Source: JAJDXO01 sp965207535 (lineage in GTDB: Bacteria; Pseudomonadota; Alphaproteobacteria; Rhodospirillales; UBA2165). From it: DNA of 64,000 nt. Of the stretch, positions 17,679 to 26,715 are shown piece after piece. The notes under the pieces were generated by a model. The model saw only the letters and a program-made list of their open reading frames with translations, did not search any database and was not told the origin of the DNA. The stretch is taken from positions 186,001 through 250,000 of the forward strand of contig CBDBMR010000013.1 of assembly GCA_965207535.1 (NCBI GenBank), read 5' to 3'. How positions within the stretch are numbered: the first letter of the stretch is position 1; the number at the start of each line of letters is the position of its first letter. The translations under genes and the position numbers were made by a program.

Positions 17679-18184
17679 GCCAACTCGCAGAAGATCGAAA
17701 CCGCGCGGAAGCGGACGACCTGCTCGAGGACTTCAAGCTCGCGGGCTTTGTCCCCTATCTCCTCAATCAGGCCATGAGCCGGCTGGACAACAACCTTCGC
17801 ATCGCGCTCAAGCCGTTTGACCTTTCCGTTCACCAGTGGCGGGTCCTGTTTATGATTCGCCTCAACGGACCCCAGAGCATCGGTGATATCAGTGCCGGCA
17901 CCGTGATGGGGCAGTCCACCATCACGCGGGTCGCCGACCAGTTGGAGAAAGCCGGCCTCGCCAGCCGGGCGCCGATGAAAAACAACAACCGGGTTGTCCT
18001 CCTCTCCCTTACCGAGAACGGCGAGGAATTGGTCCGAAGAGTCATCCCCCATACCTTTGCCATTCATGACGGAGCGATTGCTGAGATGGACGCCGCGGAG
18101 CAACAGCAGTTATTCGAGCTGTTGCGCAAGTTGGCGGCCAACCTCAGGCGGCACGAAGCGAAACAGAGATTTGAAAGCGTTTAG
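17675..18184 (+). CDS. MarR family transcriptional regulator
   Basis: 169-residue winged helix-turn-helix regulator. The DNA-binding core lies at about residues 45-110: LSVHQWRVLFMI, then GDISAGTVMGQSTITRVADQLEKAGL and the wing NNRVVLLSLTENG. MarR repressors usually respond to phenolic ligands and bind short palindromes. It is embedded in the operon (4-bp overlap with DUF1330) and likely controls the two promoters that share TTATCATATGA (sites A and B). That link is inferred. Confidence 0.9.
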   Translation: MSQLAEDRNRAEADDLLEDFKLAGFVPYLLNQAMSRLDNNLRIALKPFDLSVHQWRVLFMIRLNGPQSIGDISAGTVMGQSTITRVADQLEKAGLASRAPMKNNNRVVLLSLTENGEELVRRVIPHTFAIHDGAIAEMDAAEQQQLFELLRKLAANLRRHEAKQRFESV

Positions 18185-18193
18185 ACCATAGGC

Positions 18194-18220
18194 GTCTGCC
18201 CGGGCTCATGCCGGGAAGAC
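18194..18220 (+). promoter_or_regulatory. Hairpin between marR and Rieske dioxygenase genes
   Basis: GTCTGCCCGG (18194-18203) pairs with CCGGGAAGAC (18211-18220) with one mismatch and a 7-base loop. It sits 20 bp before the dioxygenase start and lacks a T-tract. It could be an mRNA processing or stability element that sets different levels for the regulator and the enzyme. Confidence 0.4.
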
Positions 18221-18240
18221 GATAAACGAGGAGGCAGACA

Positions 18241-19536
18241 ATGTTAGATCAACCGAATGGAAGCGGCCAACTGGTCTGGCCGACGGACGACTTCACCCGG
18301 ACGCCCTACGAGGTCTATACCAGCGACGAGATATTCGCCCGCGAACAGCAGAAGCTGTTCGACGCGCCGACGTGGCTGTTCATGGGCCTGGAGTGCGAGC
18401 TAAAGGAGGTGGGCGACTATCTCACCGGCGTGATCGGCACGACGCCCGTTGTTCTCAGCAAGGCGGATGACGGTCAAATCCATGGTTTCGTCAACAAGTG
18501 CGCCCACCGGGGCGCTAAGGTCGTTCGTGAACTCCGCGGCAATGCGAAGTTCCTAAAATGCCTCTATCACGGCTGGACCTATGACAACCGGGGGGATTTG
18601 AAGGCGGTTCCCATGCAAAACGGCGTCATGGGCAACGGCGGCTATCCGGACGATTTCAATCCGGAAAACCATTGCCTCCGCAAACTGAAGGTCGCGAACT
18701 TTTCGGGCGTTCTGTTTGCAAGCCTCGACCCGAACGCGCCGCCGTTCGAAGACTATCTCGGACCGCAACTTGGGGAACGGGTCAAAACCATCTGCCACAG
18801 CCCGATGAAAATCTGGGGTTATCAGCGCCACACCATGGACTGCAACTGGAAGCTCTTCATGGAGAACACCCGGGATATCTATCACGCGCCCATGCTGCAT
18901 GCCTTCATTCCCCAGTTCGGCATGTTCAACCCGGCCAAACAAAAAAACGAACTGATCCTGGAGCACGGAGGGGCGCATTCCGGCTTCTTCACCTATGAGA
19001 TGGAAGGCGCCGCCGCGCCGCCGCCGAATGCCCAGAAAAAAACCCAGAGCCCGGCCGATGACGGCCGGCAGAAGCTGGTCTTCGAAGACCCGTCCGTCGC
19101 CAGGGGCGTCGGCGAGCTTCCGAACGGTCTCTACCTGAATATCATTTCCATTTTCCCCGCGTCGCTGTTCACCTGTGTCGGCAATGCCCTCACCATCCGG
19201 CAAATCCGGCCACTCGCGCCCGACAGGACCGAAACCGTCTATGTGTGGTTCCAGTTCGAGGACGATAGCGAGGAGATGCATGACCGCAGGACGAAGCAGA
19301 GCAATTTGTTCGGCCCGGCGGGCTACGTCGCCATGGAAGATGCCGAGGTGATGGAATCCACCCAGCAGATGATCGCCAGGGGACTGGAATCGGGATCCAC
19401 ATTCATGGAGATGGGCGGCCGCGACGTCCAAATGAGCGGCAGCCACGGTGTGACCGAAACCTCGCTGCGGGGATTTTGGCGGGCCTACTGCAAGTATATG
19501 GACATCCCGACGCCGACCGCTGCGGCAGCCGAGTAG
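18241..19536 (+). CDS. Rieske aromatic-ring-hydroxylating dioxygenase, alpha subunit
   Basis: 431-residue catalytic subunit that adds oxygen to an aromatic ring. The Rieske [2Fe-2S] ligands are C87, H89, C107 and H110 (CAHRGAK and CLYHGW). The mononuclear iron site is in the segment with H215 and H220 (DIYHAPMLH). The length is typical. SD GAGGAGG precedes the ATG. The beta subunit follows 11 bp downstream. No ferredoxin or reductase gene is seen anywhere in this cluster, so electrons must come from elsewhere. The overall pattern suits salicylate-, anthranilate- or terephthalate-type substrates, but this cannot be fixed by eye. Confidence 0.93.
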   Translation: MLDQPNGSGQLVWPTDDFTRTPYEVYTSDEIFAREQQKLFDAPTWLFMGLECELKEVGDYLTGVIGTTPVVLSKADDGQIHGFVNKCAHRGAKVVRELRGNAKFLKCLYHGWTYDNRGDLKAVPMQNGVMGNGGYPDDFNPENHCLRKLKVANFSGVLFASLDPNAPPFEDYLGPQLGERVKTICHSPMKIWGYQRHTMDCNWKLFMENTRDIYHAPMLHAFIPQFGMFNPAKQKNELILEHGGAHSGFFTYEMEGAAAPPPNAQKKTQSPADDGRQKLVFEDPSVARGVGELPNGLYLNIISIFPASLFTCVGNALTIRQIRPLAPDRTETVYVWFQFEDDSEEMHDRRTKQSNLFGPAGYVAMEDAEVMESTQQMIARGLESGSTFMEMGGRDVQMSGSHGVTETSLRGFWRAYCKYMDIPTPTAAAAE

Positions 19537-19547
19537 GGAGAACAACA

Positions 19548-20021
19548 ATGACCGACATGGAAACCGAATACCAGATCACGCGCCTCAACAACGAGTATGT
19601 GCAATGCATCGACGAGGACCGGCTCGAGGATTGGCCCGGCTTTTTCGTCGAGGACAGCAAGTACGTCATCTTCCCACGTGAGAATTACGAGGCAGGATTG
19701 GAGGGTTATTGGATGTACTGCGCCTCAAGCGCCATGATGCGGGACCGGGTCAAGGCGCTCCGCGAGGTCAACGTCTACAACATCCATTACGACCGTCATC
19801 TATTGAGCAATGTGGTGGTTCAAGGCGAAGAGGCCGGCGTCTACGACGTTCGGGCCAACTACGCCGTCGTGCAAACGGACGTGGAAGGCCGGTGCCACAT
19901 GTTCAGCACCGGCCAGTACCGGGACAAGGTGGTCAAGGAGAACGGCGATTACAAATTCAAGGAAAAGATTGTCATCGTTGACTCGTTCAACATAGACCGG
20001 CCTTTGGCAATTCCGTTCTAG
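19548..20021 (+). CDS. Aromatic-ring-hydroxylating dioxygenase, beta subunit
   Basis: 157-residue small subunit with the SnoaL/NTF2-like fold. Typical elements are the N-terminal ITRLNNEYVQCIDEDRLEDWPGFF, the YNIHYDRHLLSNV strand and the C-terminal KEKIVIVDSFNIDR. The start at 19548 follows AGGGAGAA. It forms a hetero-oligomer with the alpha subunit just upstream. Confidence 0.9.
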   Translation: MTDMETEYQITRLNNEYVQCIDEDRLEDWPGFFVEDSKYVIFPRENYEAGLEGYWMYCASSAMMRDRVKALREVNVYNIHYDRHLLSNVVVQGEEAGVYDVRANYAVVQTDVEGRCHMFSTGQYRDKVVKENGDYKFKEKIVIVDSFNIDRPLAIPF

Positions 20022-20030
20022 GACCCGCCC

Positions 20031-21128
20031 GTGGACAAGGTTGACTGCATCGTTGTCGGGGCGGGCGTGATCGGCCTGGCAATTGCCCGGGAACTATCGC
20101 GGCGCGGCTGGGAGGTGGTGATCATCGAGCGCAACCCGATGGTCGGCAACGAGACCAGCTCGCGGAACAACGAAGTGGTCCATGCGGGATTTCTCTATCC
20201 GCCGGACTCCCTGCGGGGCCGGCTCTGCCGTCCGGGGGCGGAACTGCTCATCGACTACTGCCGGGAGCGTGAAATCGGACTTGAGGTGCATGGCAAGTTG
20301 ATGCTGGCGCTGAGCGAAGAGGAAGCGTACACGCTGCAGACGATGATGGAATTTGGGGCAGCTTGTGGCGTCGCGGGCCTCAGTCTCATGAGCCCCGACG
20401 AGGCAAGGGAACTGGAGCCGGAGGTCTCTTGCCATGCTGCCCTCCATTCCCCGGGCACGGCCGTCGTTAACAGCCATGACTACATACTCTCGCTCCTTGG
20501 CGATGCGGAGAATGCAGGGGCCGTGCTGGCTCTCAACAGTGATGTCGTGGGCGGCCGGGCCAACGTACTGACGGTCGAGGATCAAAACCGCGAGCCGTTT
20601 GAGATCGAATGGCGTGTGCTTGTGAATGCCGCCGGTCTTGGCGCGGGGGACCTTGCCGGCGGACTGGAGGCAGGCCGAAAGTCTGCGCCGGCGGAAATCC
20701 ATTATGCCAAGGGGAGCTACTTCACCCTGACGGGCAAGCTACCCTTCAGTCACATCATGGTTCCCCTGGGTGAGACCCTTGCCGCGGGCGGGTCGTTCAC
20801 CATCGACCCGGGCGGACAGGGCAAGTTCGGCCCGGATCTGGAATGGGTCACGGACCGGGACTACGGGGTCGCGCCGGAGAAGGCACCTCAGTTTGCCGGC
20901 GCCGTTGGCCGATACTGGGACGGGCTCGACGTGGAGAGGCTGCAGCCCGGATATGCGGGCATCCGGCCCCGAACCTACGGGCCCGGCGATCCGCCGGGCG
21001 ACTGGCGGATCGAATTCGAAGACGAGCACGGCATTTCGGGGCTGGTGAACCTTCTCGGCATAGAAACCCCTGGTTTGACGGCTTCCCTGGCAGTGGCCGA
21101 CTACGTCGCCGGCAAATTAATGCATTGA
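20031..21128 (+). CDS. FAD-dependent oxidoreductase (L-2-hydroxyglutarate oxidase-like)
   Basis: 365-residue DAO-fold flavoprotein with a GTG start 9 bp after the dioxygenase beta gene. IVVGAGVIGLAIAREL (residues 7-22) binds FAD. ETSSRNNEVVHAGFLYPP matches the region after the FAD site in LhgO-type 2-hydroxy-acid oxidases, and the C-terminal GIETPGLTASLAVADYVA closes the fold. Its likely reaction is oxidation of a 2-hydroxy acid, possibly a ring-cleavage product, with transfer to quinone or oxygen. The substrate is not assignable. Confidence 0.85.
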   Translation: MDKVDCIVVGAGVIGLAIARELSRRGWEVVIIERNPMVGNETSSRNNEVVHAGFLYPPDSLRGRLCRPGAELLIDYCREREIGLEVHGKLMLALSEEEAYTLQTMMEFGAACGVAGLSLMSPDEARELEPEVSCHAALHSPGTAVVNSHDYILSLLGDAENAGAVLALNSDVVGGRANVLTVEDQNREPFEIEWRVLVNAAGLGAGDLAGGLEAGRKSAPAEIHYAKGSYFTLTGKLPFSHIMVPLGETLAAGGSFTIDPGGQGKFGPDLEWVTDRDYGVAPEKAPQFAGAVGRYWDGLDVERLQPGYAGIRPRTYGPGDPPGDWRIEFEDEHGISGLVNLLGIETPGLTASLAVADYVAGKLMH

Positions 21129-21146
21129 GAATGGACAGGAACCCCA

Positions 21147-21596
21147 ATGGCGAAATTCAAGATCATCCGCACCAACCACACCGGGATCACCGTATCGGAT
21201 GTCGGTGCGAGCCTTGCCTTCTTCAAGGACGTGCTGGGCTTCGAGACGACAGAAGTTTTTCACCACAAGGGCGAGATGGTGGAAAATCTGACCGGCGTGC
21301 CCGGCGCGGAGGTCAAGATCGGCTTTGTCGACATGCCCGGTCATCGGCTGGAACTGCTCGAATACGTCACGCAGGACGAGCGAACGATATCCGATCTCCG
21401 GAACTGCGATCCCGGCGCCTTTCACCTTGCATTCGAGGTCGACGATATCGACGCCGCGGTCGAGGCCATCCGGCCCAGCGGCTTCGTTCCCTACAGCGAT
21501 CCCCAGATAGTCCCGAACGGCAATCGCAACGTCTATCTGCGCCATCCGGACGGCATCACCATTGAATTTCAGATTACCGCGAACCGCCCGTCCTAG
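21147..21596 (+). CDS. VOC family (glyoxalase/dioxygenase-fold) protein
   Basis: 149-residue single vicinal-oxygen-chelate module. Candidate metal ligands are H11 (TNHTGITV), the Glu of RLELLEY, the His of AFHLAFEV and the Glu of GITIEF. It resembles methylmalonyl-CoA epimerase or lactoylglutathione-lyase-like proteins rather than a two-domain extradiol dioxygenase. It lies between the FAD oxidase and the metallo-hydrolase in the same run. Confidence 0.85.
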   Translation: MAKFKIIRTNHTGITVSDVGASLAFFKDVLGFETTEVFHHKGEMVENLTGVPGAEVKIGFVDMPGHRLELLEYVTQDERTISDLRNCDPGAFHLAFEVDDIDAAVEAIRPSGFVPYSDPQIVPNGNRNVYLRHPDGITIEFQITANRPS

Positions 21597-21625
21597 GACG
21601 AGCGCGGCAACAAAGGAGAAAGAAC

Positions 21626-22516
21626 TTGCGCATCACAATGCTTGGCACAAGCGCCGCCGCCCCCGATCCCGACCGAGGCGGATCGGGTATTCTTTTGACC
21701 GTCCGGGGACGGCACTACCTGTTTGATTGCGGCGCCAATACCACGCGCTCGATGATCAAGTCGCACATCAACCCGACGGAGGTGAACACCGTCTTCCTCT
21801 CTCACCTCCACTACGATCACATTGTCGATTTTCCCTATTTTCTGCTCACCACCTGGATCTGCGACCGCAAGGAGCCGCCTGTCGTGGTCGGCCCCGAAGG
21901 GACCCAGGACTTCATCGATCATCTGTTCGCCGACGGCGCTTTCGCCAAGGACATCGAGGCCCGCGCGCAGTACCCGCGCCGCCAGAACACCGAAATCCTC
22001 GTCCCCGATGTCCGGCAGTGCGAGCCGGGCGTGGTCTTCGAAGACGATTTCGTCAAGGTTTCAGCCTGCTATGTGGAGCACATCCCCCGGGAAATCTCGC
22101 CGTGCTTCGGCCTCCGCATGGACACCATCGACGGCGAATCCGTCTCGTTCAGCGGCGATACGGCGCCCTGCGACCGGTTCATCGAACTGTCCAAGGACGT
22201 CGACCTGATGATCCACGAATGCACGTTCCCGGAAAGCGCCATCGAGTTCCGCAAGAAAGCCCAGGTGGGCACCTGGTCGCATACCTACCCAAAGGCCCTC
22301 GGCGAGATTGCACAGAAGGCGAACGCCAAGCGCCTCGTGGCAACCCACTTCGGCAGCTACGACACCTGCAACCCGGTGGTTCGCGAGATCATGGCCGTCC
22401 ACATGCCGAAGGACATGATCGGCCCGGCGCTTCTGGACGAGGTCGCGGCCGACATCAAGGAAACCTATACCGGCGAGCTGCGGCTCGCGCACGACAATAT
22501 GCGTATCGACATCTGA
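21626..22516 (+). CDS. Metallo-beta-lactamase-fold hydrolase (RNase Z-like)
   Basis: 296-residue MBL-fold protein with a TTG start behind AAAGGAGAAAG. The zinc motif HLHYDH lies at residues 60-65, the phosphate/metal aspartate in SFSGDTAPC, and a late His in ATHFGSYD. The ITMLGTSAAAPDPDRGGSG N-terminus is typical of the RNase Z/arylsulfatase-like branch. Small-molecule members hydrolyse esters or lactones. In this operon a lactone- or ester-hydrolase role is more likely than tRNA processing, though this is inferred. Confidence 0.85.
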   Translation: MRITMLGTSAAAPDPDRGGSGILLTVRGRHYLFDCGANTTRSMIKSHINPTEVNTVFLSHLHYDHIVDFPYFLLTTWICDRKEPPVVVGPEGTQDFIDHLFADGAFAKDIEARAQYPRRQNTEILVPDVRQCEPGVVFEDDFVKVSACYVEHIPREISPCFGLRMDTIDGESVSFSGDTAPCDRFIELSKDVDLMIHECTFPESAIEFRKKAQVGTWSHTYPKALGEIAQKANAKRLVATHFGSYDTCNPVVREIMAVHMPKDMIGPALLDEVAADIKETYTGELRLAHDNMRIDI

Positions 22517-22540
22517 CGAATTCGACATGGGAGACATGCC

Positions 22541-23623
22541 GTGAAGTTCAGCTACTTTTCCAATGCGGACAACCGGTACAACGACAATTCCCGGAGCACG
22601 AATGAGCTGATCCTTCAGATAGTGGATCAGGCCATTCATGCCGAAAGGGTCGGCATGTATTCCGCCTGGGTGGGCGAGCACCACTTCGATGAGTTCGGGT
22701 CCAACCCGGCGCCCCATATCGTCCTGACCCACATCCTGGCCACGACCAAACGAATCCGTGTCATGCCGGGCGTCGTGGTCCTGCCCCTCCACCATCCGCT
22801 CTATATCGCCGAGGACTGGTCGACCATGGATTTGCTCAGCAACGGCCGGGTTGATTTCGCCGTCGGCCGCGGCTTCGACAAGCATGAATACGACCGTCTG
22901 GAAGTTGATTTCGACCGCAACCACGAGATCATGACCGAGCAGATCGAAATTCTGACCCGCGCCTGGACTGAACCGGGCCGCTGGGCCTTCGATGGCGAAT
23001 TCTACAAATTCGAGAATGTCGAGGTGGTGCCGAAGCCGGTTCAGGATCCATTGCCGATCTATATCGCCTGCTTCTCCAGGCCGACGCTCGACGTCGCCGC
23101 GCTTTACGGCTACGGCATGTCCATCGCGCCGTTCGCGGCCGGTCTGGGCTTCGGCGGTGTCGACAAGCAGGTCCAGGAGTACCAGGAGAAATGCGAGGCC
23201 AACGGCCACAAGCCGGGCGCCGTCAACTCGTCCTACTTCCTGCATATTGCCGATACGCCGGCTGAGGAACAGGCGGCGCGGGAACGCCAGATCCGCTTCT
23301 TCAAGGAGAATGCGGCCCCCGCCATGAAGACGGCCCGGGAAGGCAACAACAAATCCTACGAGTATTGGCACAGCTGGGCGGAGAAAGTCTCCAGCCTGAA
23401 ACCGGAAGACTTGAAGCCCGGTTCGGTCCTCCTCGGTTCGCCCGAGCAGATCGGTGAGGCTGTCGCGAAGATCGAATCCGAAGGCGTCGAGGAAATCGGC
23501 CTCTACGTCAATATCGGCTTGAAGGACCCGCAGCAGTCCAAGGATGAAATGCAGCGGTTCATGGAAGAGGTCGCGGTTCACTTCGACGGTCCGCACAAGG
23601 CACTGGCTGCGGCGGCGAAGTAA
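22541..23623 (+). CDS. Luciferase-like (LLM class) flavin-dependent monooxygenase
   Basis: 360-residue luciferase-fold enzyme with a GTG start. Signatures: SAWVGEHHFDEFGSNPAPH near residue 50, IRVMPGVVVLPLHHPLYIAEDWS, DLLSNGRVDFAVGRGFDKHEY, and the C-terminal VLLGSPEQIGEAVAKIESEGVEEIGL. Last gene of the plus-strand run. It probably performs a flavin-dependent hydroxylation or Baeyer-Villiger-type step; the partner reductase is not in the window. Confidence 0.88.
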   Translation: MKFSYFSNADNRYNDNSRSTNELILQIVDQAIHAERVGMYSAWVGEHHFDEFGSNPAPHIVLTHILATTKRIRVMPGVVVLPLHHPLYIAEDWSTMDLLSNGRVDFAVGRGFDKHEYDRLEVDFDRNHEIMTEQIEILTRAWTEPGRWAFDGEFYKFENVEVVPKPVQDPLPIYIACFSRPTLDVAALYGYGMSIAPFAAGLGFGGVDKQVQEYQEKCEANGHKPGAVNSSYFLHIADTPAEEQAARERQIRFFKENAAPAMKTAREGNNKSYEYWHSWAEKVSSLKPEDLKPGSVLLGSPEQIGEAVAKIESEGVEEIGLYVNIGLKDPQQSKDEMQRFMEEVAVHFDGPHKALAAAAK

Positions 23624-23994
23624 AACTTCCCGTAAACCAGTTTCCGCAGTGGGTCGGCAGCAGAAACGCTTTTCGCATTGGAGTTCGTCTGATACCGGCC
23701 CTGAATCGGGCGAAATTTGTCCGGGATCAGTGTCACCTGCAAACCAAAAACGATGACGATGTTGTTTGGGAAAGCCTCAAGTATACGCTTGCAGGAAGGG
23801 TAGATTTGAGTGGCCCGGAAGTGCCAGACCGGCAGGCGGCAAAAATGGAAGATTCATCAACTCAGGCGAGCTGTTGAAATCGAGGAACGGGTTTCTCAAT
23901 TGACGAGGATATGGGCCAACCGTCCGCGAACAACTTCGAGTGACTTGAACACAGCCTAATATTGCTGCCCGGCCTCGCCAAAATCGGCTGAAAA
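23624..23994. other. Intergenic region between two convergent catabolic runs
   Basis: 371 bp of lower coding character. No open frame with a ribosome site, no clear terminator and no repeat was found. Confidence 0.6.
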
Positions 23995-25062
23995 TTAGGC
24001 CGCCGAAAGCAGCCTGAGCGTATTGCCGCTTGCGACCATCTGCTGCTGTTCGGCGTCAAGGCCGGCCTGTTCCAAAGCTTTCTGCAGCCGCGCCGGAACG
24101 TCCTTTTCGATGTTGATCGGCCAGTCGGTTCCCGCAAGCACGTGATCGGCGCCAAGTAATGCCACCACCGAACCGACGAGCGCAGGATCGAGCCCCATCG
24201 TGTCGATATAGATATGCCGGCGCAGCAATTCGGGCGTATCGCTGCGGATGCGCTGCCCGTCGCCCAAACCGCCGGCCATGAGCACGCCGCCGATGGCGAG
24301 CGTGGTGACGACGACCTTGAGTTTTGGCAATTCGTCAAAAACGCCGGTGTCGAGCATGGCGAACAGCGAAGCCGCATTGATGGTTCCGCGGGCAAGGCGT
24401 ATGCCCAGCGTGCCGGTCCCGCTGAAGCGTGCGTGCAGTTGCGGGTCAGTGAGCGGATGCATGAAGACGGGAATTCCCAGTTCCTCTGCCGCCGCCAATG
24501 TCGGGCGCGATTGAGGGGAATCGAGCAGAAGGTCTTTCGATGCGCTCTCAACGAATATTCCCCGTAAGCCGAGATCCTTGAAGGCGCGGTGTACTTCCCG
24601 CGCGCCGGCGTCGCCGGAGAAAGCGTCGATGGAGGCAAGCCCATAAATCTTGCCTGAGTATTTGGTCACGAGAGTGGCGACCTCATCATTGATGCGACGG
24701 TGCGTATCGGGCGGCAAGTTGCCGTCCGCGTCCTCCAGAAATTCCGTGGGGATATTGATGACTCGCGCGGCGACACCGCTCTGTTCAAGAGAATCGAGAA
24801 GCGCGGTTGGACTTTCAAGCAACGCCTCGACCTTGGCGCGCGCGGCACGCGCAGCCGGGTTCTTGGTCCTGTCCTGCAAAGTCGGCTTGAAGGAGGGACC
24901 GGTGAAATGGTTATGAAAGTCAATCACGCGCGGCGGTACGGCAAGTTTCTCCCGCGCCGATGCTTCCGACGACGAGCTTTGCGAAGCAGTCGAAGGAAGA
25001 CTTGCGGCGAGAACGAATTCCCGGCGGCGTTGTGTGATCTCCTGCGTGTCTCCGCCACTCAT
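23995..25062 (-). CDS. Amidohydrolase family protein (ACMSD-like)
   Basis: 355-residue TIM-barrel metal enzyme. VIDFHNHF supplies the H50/H52 metal pair, FMHPL a further His, and AGTDWP the late Asp. This layout (amidohydrolase_2) includes decarboxylases of ring-cleavage products such as ACMSD and gamma-resorcylate decarboxylase. The N-terminal 40 residues are an extra Ser-rich segment beginning QRRREFVLAASL, which resembles a twin-arginine signal but has a weak hydrophobic core. Last gene of the seven-gene leftward run. Confidence 0.83.
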   Translation of the reverse strand: MSGGDTQEITQRRREFVLAASLPSTASQSSSSEASAREKLAVPPRVIDFHNHFTGPSFKPTLQDRTKNPAARAARAKVEALLESPTALLDSLEQSGVAARVINIPTEFLEDADGNLPPDTHRRINDEVATLVTKYSGKIYGLASIDAFSGDAGAREVHRAFKDLGLRGIFVESASKDLLLDSPQSRPTLAAAEELGIPVFMHPLTDPQLHARFSGTGTLGIRLARGTINAASLFAMLDTGVFDELPKLKVVVTTLAIGGVLMAGGLGDGQRIRSDTPELLRRHIYIDTMGLDPALVGSVVALLGADHVLAGTDWPINIEKDVPARLQKALEQAGLDAEQQQMVASGNTLRLLSAA

Positions 25063-25107
25063 TGATCTCTCCTCTCAGTGTCGTCAAATGAATTTAATTG
25101 TCGGCGA

Positions 25108-26145
25108 CTATATGGTCAGTCGCGCAATATCGCCATGCAGCTCGAGCAACGCGCGGATGGTTTCGGGGGGACGCCGCCCAAAACCGCACTCCGTTGCGAC
25201 GCCGAAGTCGGCCACATATTTGGTTGCTGCACCGATACGCTGCCTCGCGCCTTCAACTCCGTCGGTCAGATGAACAAGCCCGAGGAACAGATCTGTCTCC
25301 GGACGAAGTCTGATCTCATTGAGCGGCGCGAAATAGCCATCGTCGCTACGCTCGCGCGGCACAGGCATATGAATCCAATTTACCTGACGGTCGATCTGAT
25401 CATGGAAGGCGTTGGCAAAGGTAACACTGACGTCAAGGTCGTCCGGTTCCTTGATGTGTTTGTGGCCCGGATCGCCGTAGCAAAGATGGAAGCCGAGCTC
25501 GGCGGGTTCGGGCACCGCTTTGCAAAGCCGCACTATTCGCTCCACCCCGCCCGCGACGGGATCGTCATAGAAGACCTCCCATCCGCCGGCCGCGGACAGG
25601 ACCTCCTGGCATACATCCCATTGTATGGCGAGATCATCGAGCGGAATTCCTTTCACGATGCGGTCGACCTCTTGAAGCATCGCGCGCTCATAGGCCGGCT
25701 CCACAAGCGGCTGGGCGGGGGCCGCAAAATGCTGCGTCACCACGGCCACAGGGGTCGGCAGCGAAACCTGAAACCGCTTGTCCGCCGGGATTTCACCGGC
25801 TCCCCTCATGCGCTCGAAGATCTTATAAGACGATAGTGCCTCGTCCGCATACCCCAGATTGCCGAAGTCGACATCCGGCGGCGCGATACCGTCCTTGAGC
25901 TTGAACCACTCGAGCGTCATCTGCCGGCCCCCGAACATCATGTCTTTGGAGGCCGCCACTTCGAATTGGGGATTGTTTTGAATCAGCGGTTTTTGCCACA
26001 AAATCCAGGCGCGGCGGGGACCGCATTCGCCGTCCGGAAGACGGGGCGCGAAGTCGCCAACCGTTTCGGACAACGTCTTGAACACCGTTGTGGGATCTTC
26101 CAGTCCAACGCTTCCAATCAGCAATACTTTGCGTTCTTCGCTCAT
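25108..26145 (-). CDS. UROD/MetE-like protein
   Basis: 345-residue TIM-barrel protein resembling the C-terminal half of cobalamin-independent methionine synthase. Signs are LPDGECGPRRAWI near residue 36, IQWDVCQEV, FHLCYGDPGHKH and the C-terminal VATECGFGRRPPETI, where the Cys and His side chains suggest a zinc site. It lacks the N-terminal MetE domain. Family members include methyltransferases and proteins of unknown reaction. Its place between DUF1993 and amidohydrolase genes would suit an O-demethylation step, but this is only a guess. Confidence 0.75.
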   Translation of the reverse strand: MSEERKVLLIGSVGLEDPTTVFKTLSETVGDFAPRLPDGECGPRRAWILWQKPLIQNNPQFEVAASKDMMFGGRQMTLEWFKLKDGIAPPDVDFGNLGYADEALSSYKIFERMRGAGEIPADKRFQVSLPTPVAVVTQHFAAPAQPLVEPAYERAMLQEVDRIVKGIPLDDLAIQWDVCQEVLSAAGGWEVFYDDPVAGGVERIVRLCKAVPEPAELGFHLCYGDPGHKHIKEPDDLDVSVTFANAFHDQIDRQVNWIHMPVPRERSDDGYFAPLNEIRLRPETDLFLGLVHLTDGVEGARQRIGAATKYVADFGVATECGFGRRPPETIRALLELHGDIARLTI

Positions 26146-26157
26146 GGTGTTTCTCCG

Positions 26158-26685
26158 CTACTCTTCCTCGCCGGGTTTGGTCATTCCCAGGAAGTCGCGC
26201 TTCTTGATTTGATAACCCTTGTGGCGCAAGAGGCCGTACGCCGTCGACACGTGGAAAAAGAAATTGGGAATACAGTGATTGAGAAGGAGCGTCCGGCCCG
26301 TAAAGCGACGAGGGCCACTGAATAATGGATACTCGACTTCCTTGTCCTCGGCGCCGTTGACATCGCTTTCCCCGACGGCATCCAGATACTCGAACGTTGC
26401 GGAAATTCGTTCACGGAGGCCTGCAAAGCTCTCAACATTTTCCGGAAGTTTCGGTTGCTCTTCGCCCTTGAGCGTCGCCAACGACAGGGTCGCGTGAAAT
26501 GTCGCGACCATCACCTGCTGGCCGAGTGTGAACATGTCCGGCGCCAGACGGGCGCCAACAATCTCCGCTTCCGTGAGGCCCAGGGAGTCCATTTCCCGCT
26601 CCGCGTAGTCGAGGATCTCTTGGAGATGAGTCAGGAACCGCCGGAACACCGGGACGGTAATCTCATAAAATGTAATCGCGGACAT
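26158..26685 (-). CDS. DUF1993 family protein
   Basis: 175-residue protein of the DUF1993 (DinB-like four-helix) family. Matching features are the N-terminal VPVFRRFLTHLQEILDYAE, GARLAPDMFTLGQQV, and the C-terminal NHCIPNFFFHVSTAYGLLRHKG, whose His residues could bind metal. It is separated by 12 bp from the MetE-like gene. No reaction is known for the family. Confidence 0.82.
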   Translation of the reverse strand: MSAITFYEITVPVFRRFLTHLQEILDYAEREMDSLGLTEAEIVGARLAPDMFTLGQQVMVATFHATLSLATLKGEEQPKLPENVESFAGLRERISATFEYLDAVGESDVNGAEDKEVEYPLFSGPRRFTGRTLLLNHCIPNFFFHVSTAYGLLRHKGYQIKKRDFLGMTKPGEEE

Positions 26686-26715
26686 CGTGGTTTACCTCCT
26701 CCCACCGGATGGCGC

